Below are positions 23,047-33,679 of a stretch of 64,000 bases of DNA, piece after piece. The notes under the pieces were generated by a model. The model searched no databases, was not told the DNA's origin, and worked only from the letters and a program-made list of their open reading frames with translations. The stretch spans positions 248,001-312,000 of the forward strand of contig JBBCBC010000049.1 in the NCBI GenBank assembly GCA_037126765.1, in the 5' to 3' direction. The stretch's first letter is position 1; each line of letters begins with the position of its first letter. This DNA is from Stenogyne calaminthoides. Lineage: Eukaryota > Streptophyta > Magnoliopsida > Lamiales > Lamiaceae. A program made the position numbers and the translations under genes.

Positions 23047-23049
23047 TTG

Positions 23050-23640
23050 AATTATTTGACTATATATTTTTTTATCGACAAAGTTAGTTGTTACGTTAAA
23101 GAAGTTAAGACACCAAGACCCTAACACCCCACAAATCCACCCGCGTTTCACCTTATAACTCTCTATACTCCAATTCGTTTCTCAAAGTGAATCAAATCTT
23201 CGTATTCCACCAATTGATGATTCAATGGTCGATAGATAAAGCCACTGTTAATTATTTGACTATATTGACACAAATATTTGTATTAATGGATAGAGTTAAT
23301 ATCAGGTCCACCTTTTACCTCTGATAATTATGAAGATTATAAATGTATTTATTTTCTTCTCTCTCATCTTGTTTTTTCCATAGATAAGTTCAAGAAAGAG
23401 TGAGCAGCTCTTTTGCTTGATTGTTTGGTCTCTGGATAGACATGAATTTAAGGCTTGATAAACCTTGAAATACAATAGTTATTGCCACTCACCAAATTAA
23501 TTGCTTTAAATTTGAGGTTGCATCTTAAAAAATATTAAGGACAATTGTGTAAGAAAGTAATTTCAAATTATTTCAAATTCTAAAATACAATTTGAGAAAA
23601 AAAAAAAAGCAAAATATTGATTTTGTTTCATGATTCTGTA
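23050..23640. other. Intergenic DNA
   Basis: AT-rich sequence without supported genes or element ends. Confidence 0.4.
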
Positions 23641-23822
23641 TGTTTCCAAAATTTCAAGAGATAATTCATTCAAAACAATTTTAAGTAGAAGTGCAAATAA
23701 TTTAGCCTATCAATGAACTTTGTTTATAAATGTTTCCAAAATTTCAAGAGATAATTCATCCAAAAACAATTTTAAGTAGAAGTGCAAATAATTTAGCCTA
23801 TCAATGAACTTTGTTTTATAAC
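23641..23822. repeat. Near-perfect 90-bp tandem duplication
   Basis: The block starting TGTTTCCAAAATTTCAAGAG at 23641 is repeated from 23731 with only about three single-base differences (one substitution, two one-base insertions). The high identity implies a recent duplication. Confidence 0.95.
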
Positions 23823-23847
23823 GGACCGAGGTTGTCAATAATCAAAT

Positions 23848-23850
<3 letters not shown>

Positions 23851-23908
<58 letters not shown>
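23851..23908. repeat. AT microsatellite
   Basis: About 29 uninterrupted AT dinucleotides. Confidence 0.98.
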
Positions 23909-23911
<3 letters not shown>

Positions 23912-26322
23912 ATTTAAAAGTTCGAATTTAAATTTTTAACTCAAATTTGATTTGAGAGAAGTATTTCAATATTTTATATTCAAATATATAACTTGACACA
24001 AAAAAAAATTGATGTGCTTATGATATGGCTTGATGCCCCCAATTAAAAAAGAAATTATATAATGAAAAATATTATTTTATATAAAAAAATATTCATATTT
24101 GTATATTGAATAGTATTTACATTTTTAAATATATAAATTATATTTCTTATTACATAAGCTAATACCTTTTTTTAATATAAACTAGTAGTACTTTTTATTT
24201 TTATTTTCATTGTTTTGGACCAAATGTCTTAATTGCTCTTATATAAGCAAAACAATGTGCAAAAATAATGGCATAAAAGTAGCTTTTTAAATTCGACACT
24301 TTTTGGTTGTCCGCACGATATCAATGACAAAGGTCGAAATTGTACTTCGAGAATTTTTTTCTCAACCTCATAATAAACTCGCATATACATAATAAATTTG
24401 CACATACATTATAATTTTGCACATTTTAATTTAAAAGGTGCAGATTTTGAATTTTTGTAAGATGTGATGATCCGAGAGGGGAGAGAAGAGTTGATTGAAA
24501 TAGAGATGAGCTCCCCACGTAGTATTAAATAAAAAAAAGTTAAAAAAAAATTAAGGATAACTTTTGATATAAATTGTAGTGGAGAGTAATAACAAAAGTG
24601 TTGATACCTTAGGAGTGATAGTTATGTCCATATTGTATCTTAGAGTAATTATTTCTTTAAATATATGTTTTTGCATGCATGGTGTTTACTATCTCTAAAA
24701 CTAAAGACCGTCCAGTGAGAGTCAAATGTTATTCACAAATCACCTAAGATATTTATTTTTATTATATTTAACTAATTTAAAAAATGTGTTAGAGAAATTG
24801 GGGTGTGAGTATTACTCCTATATATTATTTTTAATCTTGCATGCTGATTCATGTGAAAATTGCATAATTTTATTATTTATTTTAAACCTAATTTTGATTT
24901 AATTTCATATTCTTCTTACCTAGTTTCTGACTAGTTATACTTAATTTAGAGGAAGATCGTGTTTTATTATTTTCATAAAAAATTTAGCATTTTCTAAAGC
25001 AAAAATACGCACCTAATTTTTAGTGAAGTGAAAATAAAGAAGAAATTAAAATCGTGGAGAAAAACATGTTAATTTAATTAAATAATTGCAGCATTTTTGA
25101 GGCGTAATGTCGGCCCATTAAACTGAGCCACAATCAAAGCCAGCCCATAATCCCATTTCTAGATTAATTGAAGGCCCATGTTTAATTCCATTTCAAAATT
25201 ATGTTTTTAAAAATCGAACCGTAAGTTGAGCCGGACGATCCGCAAAAGGCCGGACCGGGTCGGATCGGTTGACTGGATTGAGTCGGGTGATGTCATAATA
25301 AATATTATATATATATATATATATATAAAATAATTTTGATAGCCCAATAAATTTAGTTTATCAACCATTCTCAACCTAGGCCATATGGTCCATATCGTGT
25401 TATTTAAATACGATGGGTCCTGTATTAGCACCCCCTTAATTAATAGATACACCCAATTGGTCAATTCTATCTTAAAGTACCAAAGTATACCCCTTTTGTT
25501 TTTTAAACCCTAAATTATCTTTTTCCCTTTTTGTTTTTTTCTTCAAATATTTGCTTCCTGATTTTTCCAAACCCGCAGCCGCCACCAAGACGCCCTCATT
25601 CCTCACACAAGACTCCACGCCATCACTACACCACGCCACACAGGTTTCTTCCCCTTGCTTGGTTCTTGAAAACAAATCAAAGGAAAAATCCATGGTAACA
25701 AAAACAAAAATCGATCCACTCTTTTTACTTTCTTCTTTCTCCAATTGATTTTTTTTCTAGAAAAGGGATGAAGAAACAAATAAGATCCATTCTTTTTTTT
25801 TTTTTTGGTTATTTGGTGGAACTGGGCGGTTCACCGGGTTCCTGTTTTCGAATCTTCCTAAGTTTGAGGGGCGGTCCAATAATGTTCTATACACCTCTAT
25901 TGAGCCGCTTTTGGGCAAACACCGACCGGACCGCCGGTCGGACTCGATTTTTAAAATAGAGATTTCAGCAAAATTATTTGCAAGACTTGAATAAGAGAAT
26001 TGTTGCCACGCGGGCGAAATTGCTATTTTTTTGGACAGCCCCCCAACTATTTTTATCTTAAAATCATCGCATATTCGATTGAAGTTTATGAATTAATTTA
26101 TTGGTGTTTATGTGAATTACTCTTATTTATATGCTTAGTCTTATTTGAAAGATACGTTATTATTGGTCATGATAATGTGTTTGATCTATTGTTAATTGGG
26201 GTAATATTGAAAGATTTATATCATTTATTCTTTTTTTTTTCAATTAAACTAGTTTATTCATATAATTTTTTCATACTCAATTGGATATTTATTGGTTACG
26301 TAATATTTAAATGTAAGAGTTA
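23909..26322. other. AT-rich intergenic DNA
   Basis: It contains a second short AT microsatellite (about 25300-25326) and two modest GC-richer patches (25200-25290, 25560-25960). The frames at 25472-25744 (minus), 25768-25959 and 26000-26338 (plus) are low-complexity or hydrophobic AT-driven frames without family features, so no gene is called. CT-rich leader-like sequence at 25490-25640 could be a gene fragment. Confidence 0.4.
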
Positions 26323-26552
26323 CTCCATTTGTCCGTGATAACGCAAGACGCTTACTACTCGCGTTTTAACGATCGAGTTTTTTTATTAATATTTGAATTG
26401 ATAAAGTATTTTTAAAAAAAAAAAGACATATAATAGAGGAGAGATAGATCTATCATACACCTCCTGTTTCAATTTATCATTTCCAAATACCAATAAATAA
26501 CTTGTTTGCTAAAAACTCGATAATAAAAAGTGTGCACGCTATCTTATCCTTA
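26323..26552. mobile_element. Stowaway-like MITE, degraded
   Basis: The left end CTCCATTTGTCCGTGATAAC follows TA. The right side carries GTGTGCACGCTATCTTATCC, a degraded complement. The outer right terminus is unclear. Confidence 0.4.
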
Positions 26553-26766
26553 AATGTAGTATTTATTAGTATTTGAGGTGATAAAGTGAAGTTTTATTGG
26601 GTTTTTCACAATTCTATTTTTATTGATTAAATAGATTTCTTTTGTCAAGAGAATACGAGTGTATTTATATTACCCACAAAGGGTACGTGGCAAATAAATG
26701 ACGCTTCAAGGGTGCGAGTTAAAAAATCCTCTTTGTTAGGGGGAATATGAATTTATTTTATGTAGG

Positions 26767-28880
26767 CTTATAAGCAATAATATTAAGGAAAAGAAAAGAG
26801 TGTGGACCCAAAAGTGACCCAAACAAAGAGAGTGTCTATGGCCCAAAAAGTGACCATATAACCAAAAAAAAGGTACATCCAAAAATCATGAACCAGACGT
26901 GCCTACCTAACAGTGAGAGCTCCCATCTAAGAGGGCCGCACAAGGCATCTTGCCTTGCTCTTTGTCATTAGTAGTGTTGATTCATGTCTTCTCTTGTTAT
27001 CCTCCGCTCGGGCCATTTTAGTTTTGCTTTGATCAGCTTGCCCAAGGGATCTTTGGAGACAAATTTGCCCAAAGGCCTCAAAGTAGCGTCGTTTCGTGAG
27101 TTAGAACCAGATGATAATCTATGTCCGGTTTAATCGTGTTCCATATGATCTCGCCTGGATGTCACTACCTCAGTCTTTCTCAATATCTTCTATCTAAGAT
27201 GTCCGCCATCTAGTGGAGGTAGGAGAGGTCAGAATCCCGAAATGTCCAAGTCGGGCATCCTCGGCTGATTCTTTGTAGGGGTTGAGGTAGGTGCTGAGAA
27301 GGAGCCGGGACTCGTCGAGAAGGTGAAGCTATTTTCCTGGCAAATTTGTAGTCCCGCCATCTTGTTCAGAGTATTCTCACATCGTTCGAAAAAGGTGTCT
27401 CCAAATGTGTTGATATAAGCTTCGGTCACCCAACGCCCAAAGTGTTCTCACCCAAAGGATCCTCCTCTAGATTTTGCATCTCAAGATCCTGACCGGGTTG
27501 TCTCATTTTGATCGAGATGTGGTCCGGTTCAGAGAATCTTTTCTAACACATTTCTTTTGTGTTGCATCCTTTAAGACGTTCGGGAGGAGGCTTCAACGCC
27601 GTAAATGGCTTACCATCCGTGATTTCCTCCAAGAACACGACATTTATCAAAAAGTGTCCAAATCGGCAATAAGAGCAAAATTAGGATGTCGCTTAACCTA
27701 CAAAAAGCAATTTGTTAATGGCCGACATTTCATACATAATTTTTGTACTCCTTTTCGTTATGCAAGATCTAACTCAACTAGGACCCATAAATGGCACATA
27801 GTTAGATTTGCACGCCTATCCACCCCCACAACAGACCAATAACCTATGCAATACGCCCAATAATAGGCACATAGGAGAGTTAGGATAGCGGGTTCATATA
27901 TATGAACTCATACATTCACAATGGGAGATCCGACCTTACTCTGGAAGAATTCGCACCCATTGCAGCCTATTATTGAGCGACATAAATTTCTCCTTTCCTC
28001 ACAGGTGGGACATATTGAGGGAAAGTGCATGAACGAAAGATTTTTTGGGCCATAACATGAGACGAGAGTTTGCATAGGATCAGGCATACCTGCAGAGTGC
28101 ACAACCATATTTTGATGTGTTGAAGCATTATTTGACCTTTTGTTGTTGAGCCAGGTCCGAAGAACCATGCGTATCCCCATTAGGAACCATCTCATGCCCA
28201 TGTTTTGTCACATTATCCGTGGAAAACATGGAAGACATACCAAGAATTCCGAAACCTGCATCAGAAGCAGCCATGCGAGAGCATCTCTAAACTTCTCAGA
28301 AATGGGTTAGTCGATCTAGGCTTACCAACCCTATTGGATGCAATTGCCGAAGTCGCAAAAACCCGCGCAGCAGGATTCTAGGGTGGAAACGTGAGTCTGG
28401 TGGGTGGCATAACCAGAAACCCCAAAAGGGTTCTGGTCCAAAAATTAGAGATCGCGCTGAAGGGTCCGACATTCCATGTTGGGGGCGCTCATGTGCAGCC
28501 ACGCCCAGCGCAACACTAACCGTTGAAGAAGACGGCCCGACATCATTCGCTCGGGCCATGTCCGATTTCTCTCCCGTTCCGTCGTAATCTCAGGGAAAGC
28601 CCCGGCTTCCCAGGTTGGGTGGAATGTGAGCCATCCATGTCGCCATGTGCAGGTTTGTTGGAAGACGGAGGGAGTCCTGGTATCAGAAGTCACGCGCCGA
28701 TGAAAAGTTTCAGGGTTGTCGATAATTTCAGTTAGCTTGGTGATAATCGTCGCCCTCTGTCCGGGAGTTAAATTGGCGAGAGTCGGGGGACCCTAGCGGC
28801 CATAACCGGTGGCGGCTGAGAAACCGCCGGAAATCAGTTTGCGATTTTTACACCTTCACTGTGTTTTTTCGCACACAGTC
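26767..28880 (-). mobile_element. 2.1-kb unit flanked by 18-bp direct repeats, possibly L1-derived
   Basis: The exact 18-mer GAATTTATTTTATGTAGG occurs at 26749-26766 and 28881-28898, immediately outside this GC-richer block. An 18-bp duplication is typical of L1-type LINE insertions. On the minus strand the 28880 end looks like a transcript start, and short coding-like stretches follow, for example TPGQRATIITKLTEIIDNPE near 28770-28710, then frames near 28693-28296, 28201-27908 and 27429-27229. They are broken, and I recognise no domain with confidence. No A-tail is visible at the 26767 end, which counts against a simple LINE. Confidence 0.5.
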
Positions 28881-28898
28881 GAATTTATTTTATGTAGG

Positions 28899-29241
28899 AC
28901 ACAATGATAAGTCATATATATGGCAAATAAAAAAATAATTTGAAGACCGTTAGTTATAAATATTCTTTTCATAAGTCTTGCATAAATTTTCCATTTCTTT
29001 TGATGTTTTAATTAAAAAATAATAATAAAAAATAATAAAAAATTAAGGGTAGTTTTGGGTATTGGAAAGAGGGAAAATTTATGTTGAAAGTAGTAATCAC
29101 ATTTTTCTCCTGTATTTAAAAGTGGATAAAAAATTATGGATAATGAATTTATTTTTTTCATTTATGAAAGAGAAAAATTTATTTTGAGTAGGATATAAAA
29201 GTAAAAATTTATAAAGAGGCATTTATGGAGTATAATTTTTG
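28899..29241. other. AT-rich intergenic DNA
   Basis: Continuation of the sequence interrupted at 26767. Nothing gene-like is visible. Confidence 0.4.
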
Positions 29242-29351
29242 TGCTATTTATGGAAAGATAAATAAGTATGAAACACATTAAAATAATATTAATAATTTTA
29301 TGCTATTTATGGAAAGAGGAAAATAAGTATGAAACACATTAAAATAATATT
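29242..29351. repeat. Tandem duplication, ~60-bp period
   Basis: TGCTATTTATGGAAAGA followed by AATAAGTATGAAACACATTA occurs from 29242 and again from 29301 with minor differences. It is non-coding. Confidence 0.85.
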
Positions 29352-29796
29352 AAGGTGTTTGAGGGGTATAGATAAAAGAGAAAAAAATATTTTATTACCA
29401 TTTATAAAAAAGTTTCAATTGAGTTTGAGACCTTTTTTAGCAAATATTGATTGAGTTTGGATTTTGAGGGAGTATTATTTTATTATAATATTATGCATCA
29501 ATAATATTATCTTTAAATTTATTCTAATTAGTAGTATTATTTAAAAATTAATATTCAATAAGTTATAATATTTAAAATAATAAAAATATATTTTTTTCTC
29601 AATATTTTTAATATAAAATTATTAATATTATTTTAATAGAAATATTTAATATTTAATATATTTTAATAAAAAATATTTTATTAAACAACACAATACAAAT
29701 TAAATATTATCATATTAACTTTTAAAACAAAAAACAAAAATCACATCCATTCACACTCTCATTTTTTGTGACATATCACATCAACTATAATCATTC

Positions 29797-29992
29797 TGGC
29801 ATTTTTTGTTGTAATTGCAACCGAAAGACATTTTTTTAAGTGTCATTTTATGACCAAGACATTTTTGAAATGTCTGCATCAAGAACTGCGTTTTATTTTT
29901 GCATATATATAAGTAAATTAAATTAAAGTGCGGTGTCTATTCTCTATGTGCAACCAAAATGTCTTTGGTTGCAAGTTTTTCTAAAAAAAAAA
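29797..29992. mobile_element. Small inverted-repeat element (MITE-like)
   Basis: ATTGCAACCGAAAGACATTT (29814-29833) is complemented by AAAATGTCTTTGGTTGCAAG (29956-29975). Inside are further small hairpins built on AGACATTTTT...AATGTCT, and GCAACCAAA/TTTGGTTGC (29950-29958 with 29964-29972) is a perfect 9-bp hairpin. Target duplication and class could not be settled. Confidence 0.5.
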
Positions 29993-31225
29993 ATGCTTAT
30001 GTGCAATTTCCCCCATTTTCACATACAATCACACTCTTGTTACTGATTTTTTCTAATCAATTTCAATTTAAGTGCGTTAACATATTAAAATTATATGCTT
30101 AATAAGTTGTACAAGACAACGTCGATGCATGGTAGTAACATGCTTTAAAAAGATCAATGAAGACCGGCTCCAAAGAAACAGAAAGCGTAGAAATAACCCA
30201 TTTTCATCAATATTCATCTAAAAAGAATTTTTTTCCAAAAAAAATGAAAAATGAGAAAAACAAATATTCATCCAAAGCACACCCCTTAAGTAAGATTCAT
30301 CCTTCCCAAGTTCCAATAATTCCAATCTATTAAAAAGGAAATTTTATATAAAAATTCTACTATTATTTGGCTAAAAATCTAATGAAAAAGAAAAACGAGG
30401 GAACCACTGGTAATCAGTATTTTCAATCCCCATTTGGAAGAAAAAATTATTATATGCATTATTTGTGCCGTGTAATTAATTTGTATTTTAAAATGCACAA
30501 ATTCTGCTATAAAATTTATTCATAATATAAAAAAAATGATCAGTATTGGTTTTTCTTTTTAATATTTTAATTGTTTTTTAAAAATAATATTAATTGAAGC
30601 TTAAGAACTCAAAACAAGACTCAAGTTGGGCTCGATACTCGGCCACTAATACTAAGTCTTTTTTCTATTGGGCCTGTTTTAATCTTAAATGAGCCTGTAA
30701 ATATAAATTGAGCCAATAAGGTACACATGCAATCATGCAAGATATTTAAATTGGGGTTAATAAATAAATTGTTGTCTATATTTTTTTTTTTTATATATAA
30801 ATTATAATATGTACTATTTTCTTTAACAAAATGCAATATGTGCTAGTAAAAATTGGCGAATTCCACCCACGATTTATTATTTTGAAAATCTTTCTATCAA
30901 TTTATTGATTTGATGTTTCTTAAAAATCTTTTTAGCATTGTGGTATATACAACATATCATTTATAGTGATATTTGGCGAAAAGTTAAAAATTAAACGAAA
31001 GTTGTAATTTGTTTTAGAAAATATAATCTGATTTCAATTTTGTAAAACGTCGATAGTACAAGTTGTAATTTGCAATTAACCCAAATTTAGAATGGCCCCT
31101 ACATTGTGGAAAATACTTGTCCATTATAACTTTTGCACCATTTAGAATTAAGTGCAATTGAATTTTATGGGTTTTTTTTTACTATATTTCAACTTTTGAA
31201 CAAGACCCCGACGATCGGACTAAAT
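29993..31225. other. AT-rich intergenic DNA
   Basis: No supported genes. The minus-strand frame at 30836-30621 lacks family features. Confidence 0.4.
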
Positions 31226-31259
31226 CCTCGACTGTGGCGACCGAATCGACCCAATAATG

Positions 31260-31312
31260 GTTCATGGTTGGGGTTTTGGGTTCATGGTTTTGGGTTTAGG
31301 TTAGGGTTAGGT
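31260..31312 (+). repeat. Degenerate telomere-like GGGTTT/GGGTTA tract
   Basis: A run of GGGTTTTGGGTT, GGGTTTAGG and TTAGGGTTAGG words. It is short and irregular compared with the plant telomere repeat TTTAGGG, so it is an incidental GT-rich tract or an old interstitial remnant. Confidence 0.4.
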
Positions 31313-31329
31313 TCATAGTTCGAATGGAA

Positions 31330-31938
31330 AAAAGTGTAACCTAGATTTTACGCCTAGGGCAACACGCTAGTATTGAATAGGATCGAACAAGCAATGTAAC
31401 AACAAATATGAAATACGGCTCAATTTGGTTTACCAGTTAGGTCTCAAAGAAGACTATGCAGGGGCCCAAGCCAGAGTATCTTATTATTGTTTTCTACCTA
31501 GAACTCTAAGTTTTAAGAGTCCTTCAATGAATGATACAAGCTATATTTATAGACAAGAAATTAGGGTCCACAGATCTTAAATGGAGGAGGCTTCGGCCCC
31601 AGACTTTTCGGAAGTCTACCGGGAGTTAGGGTTTTTCGGTCAATCCCGCGATTTCATCTGGATACAACTTGTCTTGCATCTTCGCGATATCCGCGCCACC
31701 AATTATCTGCGTCTTTACCATAAATATCCGCCCGAGGTCTCTTCCGGACTGCTGTGTCTTCAAGGTCGCTCGACCTCCATTCTCCTTTTCAAAACCGCCT
31801 CTTGACCTTCTCGGTTCAACGTAAGTCAAGGCGGCCTCATGATTCCTATCAAAAGTATATCTAAATGATTGCTTCAATCGGGTTGAATATTTCATGGCAC
31901 AAATGTAAATGGAGGGTGAAATCACTCAAGCTTCCCCA
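31330..31938 (-). mobile_element. LTR-like fragment on the minus strand
   Basis: Read on the minus strand, a start-like TGGGGAAGCTTGAGTGA at 31938 is followed by GC-richer sequence and then TATAAATA at about 31553, with a leader-like stretch after it, which is the layout of an LTR. The opposite edge near 31335 (TGTAAC on the plus strand) is not convincing, and no target duplication was found. The frames here (31581-31805 plus, 31925-31626 minus) show no known domain. Confidence 0.4.
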
Positions 31939-32971
31939 GTGTGTATTAATTTAAATTAAAAATTGAATTATCTCACAATTGCAGTTGAATTAACGGCACA
32001 AATATCGCTCCTATATTGTACCCCCCCACCCTTCCTCTAATATCGACTTAAATAAAAGGCAACTTTGCAATATTTGAAACCTTAAATTTTCTTTTAAAAT
32101 ATTTAGATTGTATTTTACGTTTTTTCCGGCTTTTTTCAATAGAATTAAGTACAATTATTTATAGATGTCCCTGACTTGAAGTTGATTAAGTACAAGTATA
32201 GTAGTATCTTTAAATACCTTCCAGAAAAAGGTACATTATTAAACTGACATATAATTGCATCGTTGGATTACCAGTACAATCGGTTTAAGAATTTTTAATA
32301 CGAGTATAAATAATAAAAATCATATGCATTAATTAATTTATAAGCTACATCCACTTCTGAAACTAGCTAGTTGGGGTTCGGAAAAAAAATAGCTAGTTAC
32401 TCTGATTTATAGATTAAAATTCTCTTTTATATAGAAAATGTAAGAAATAATAGAATTCTAAAATAACTTTCTAAATATGTAATTAGATAAAACCTTTGAA
32501 ATAATATAATAGGTAATGGTATGTGATTAGGTGTTATATTGTAGAATTTATTATAATAAAACATCTGATTTGTTGCAATGAAACGCATAATTTATTTTAA
32601 AAATAAATTGCAAGTTTCGATGCAATATGTTGTATTCTTTTCAATGAAGAAATTGTATATTTAAAATAAGGTATGGGTGCAATGGAGAGCCCTCATGATA
32701 TATAATTACTTCATCCGTCTCGATCTTGTTTACATAATTAATGTGCTAACAAGAGTTTAAGAAAAAGTAATAAAGTTATAAAGTGTTTGGGGTATAAAGA
32801 GTTTTTATTAGTATTTTATAGAAAAAATGTCAATTTATGGTCTCGAAAGATGGTAAATCTATCACTTTAAGACTAGAAAAGATTTTTCCTATCGATTTAA
32901 GGCTCAGAGGATAGAAAATTATCAATCTGTGGTTTGAAAGATAGAAATCACAATTTAAGCCACACATTTTA
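31939..32971. other. AT-rich intergenic DNA up to the gap
   Basis: It contains the left end of a Stowaway-like MITE near 32710 (TTCATCCGTCTCGATCTTGT) and, just before the gap, repeated words around GATAGAAA and TTTAAG (32835-32965). No gene is supported. Confidence 0.4.
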
Positions 32972-33471
32972 NNNNNNNNNNNNNNNNNNNNNNNNNNNNN
33001 NNNNNNNNNNNNNNNNNNNNNNNNNNNNNNNNNNNNNNNNNNNNNNNNNNNNNNNNNNNNNNNNNNNNNNNNNNNNNNNNNNNNNNNNNNNNNNNNNNNN
33101 NNNNNNNNNNNNNNNNNNNNNNNNNNNNNNNNNNNNNNNNNNNNNNNNNNNNNNNNNNNNNNNNNNNNNNNNNNNNNNNNNNNNNNNNNNNNNNNNNNNN
33201 NNNNNNNNNNNNNNNNNNNNNNNNNNNNNNNNNNNNNNNNNNNNNNNNNNNNNNNNNNNNNNNNNNNNNNNNNNNNNNNNNNNNNNNNNNNNNNNNNNNN
33301 NNNNNNNNNNNNNNNNNNNNNNNNNNNNNNNNNNNNNNNNNNNNNNNNNNNNNNNNNNNNNNNNNNNNNNNNNNNNNNNNNNNNNNNNNNNNNNNNNNNN
33401 NNNNNNNNNNNNNNNNNNNNNNNNNNNNNNNNNNNNNNNNNNNNNNNNNNNNNNNNNNNNNNNNNNNNNNN
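32972..33471. other. Assembly gap (500 N)
   Basis: Exactly 500 undetermined bases, the conventional size for a gap of unknown length. Open frames drawn across it have no meaning. The gypsy pol remnant begins shortly after it, so the 5' part of that element is probably missing here. Confidence 0.99.
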
Positions 33472-33679
33472 ATGATTACTTATCTCGAACCTGAAATACG
33501 GACGTATTTGCATGGTCACATGAAGGTTTATGGTGAAGCATTAATCAAAAGCATGAATACCACCACCTCAATATTGATGTCTGAGAATCTAGATAATTCA
33601 AAATGAAGAAAGTTAAATTTTGAAAAAGTAATATGTACATTTCGGATGTAGATAAAAGTGCTCGATAACAAACTCATTT

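Noticed and set aside
26000..26338. 112-codon hydrophobic frame resembling a membrane protein
   Set aside because: F/I/Y/L-rich because of AT composition; no promoter, homologous motif or conserved pattern.
31260..31312. Possible interstitial telomere array
   Set aside because: Too short and irregular; the units are not consistent TTTAGGG copies.
32830..33519. Long frames spanning the N run
   Set aside because: Artefact of undetermined bases.
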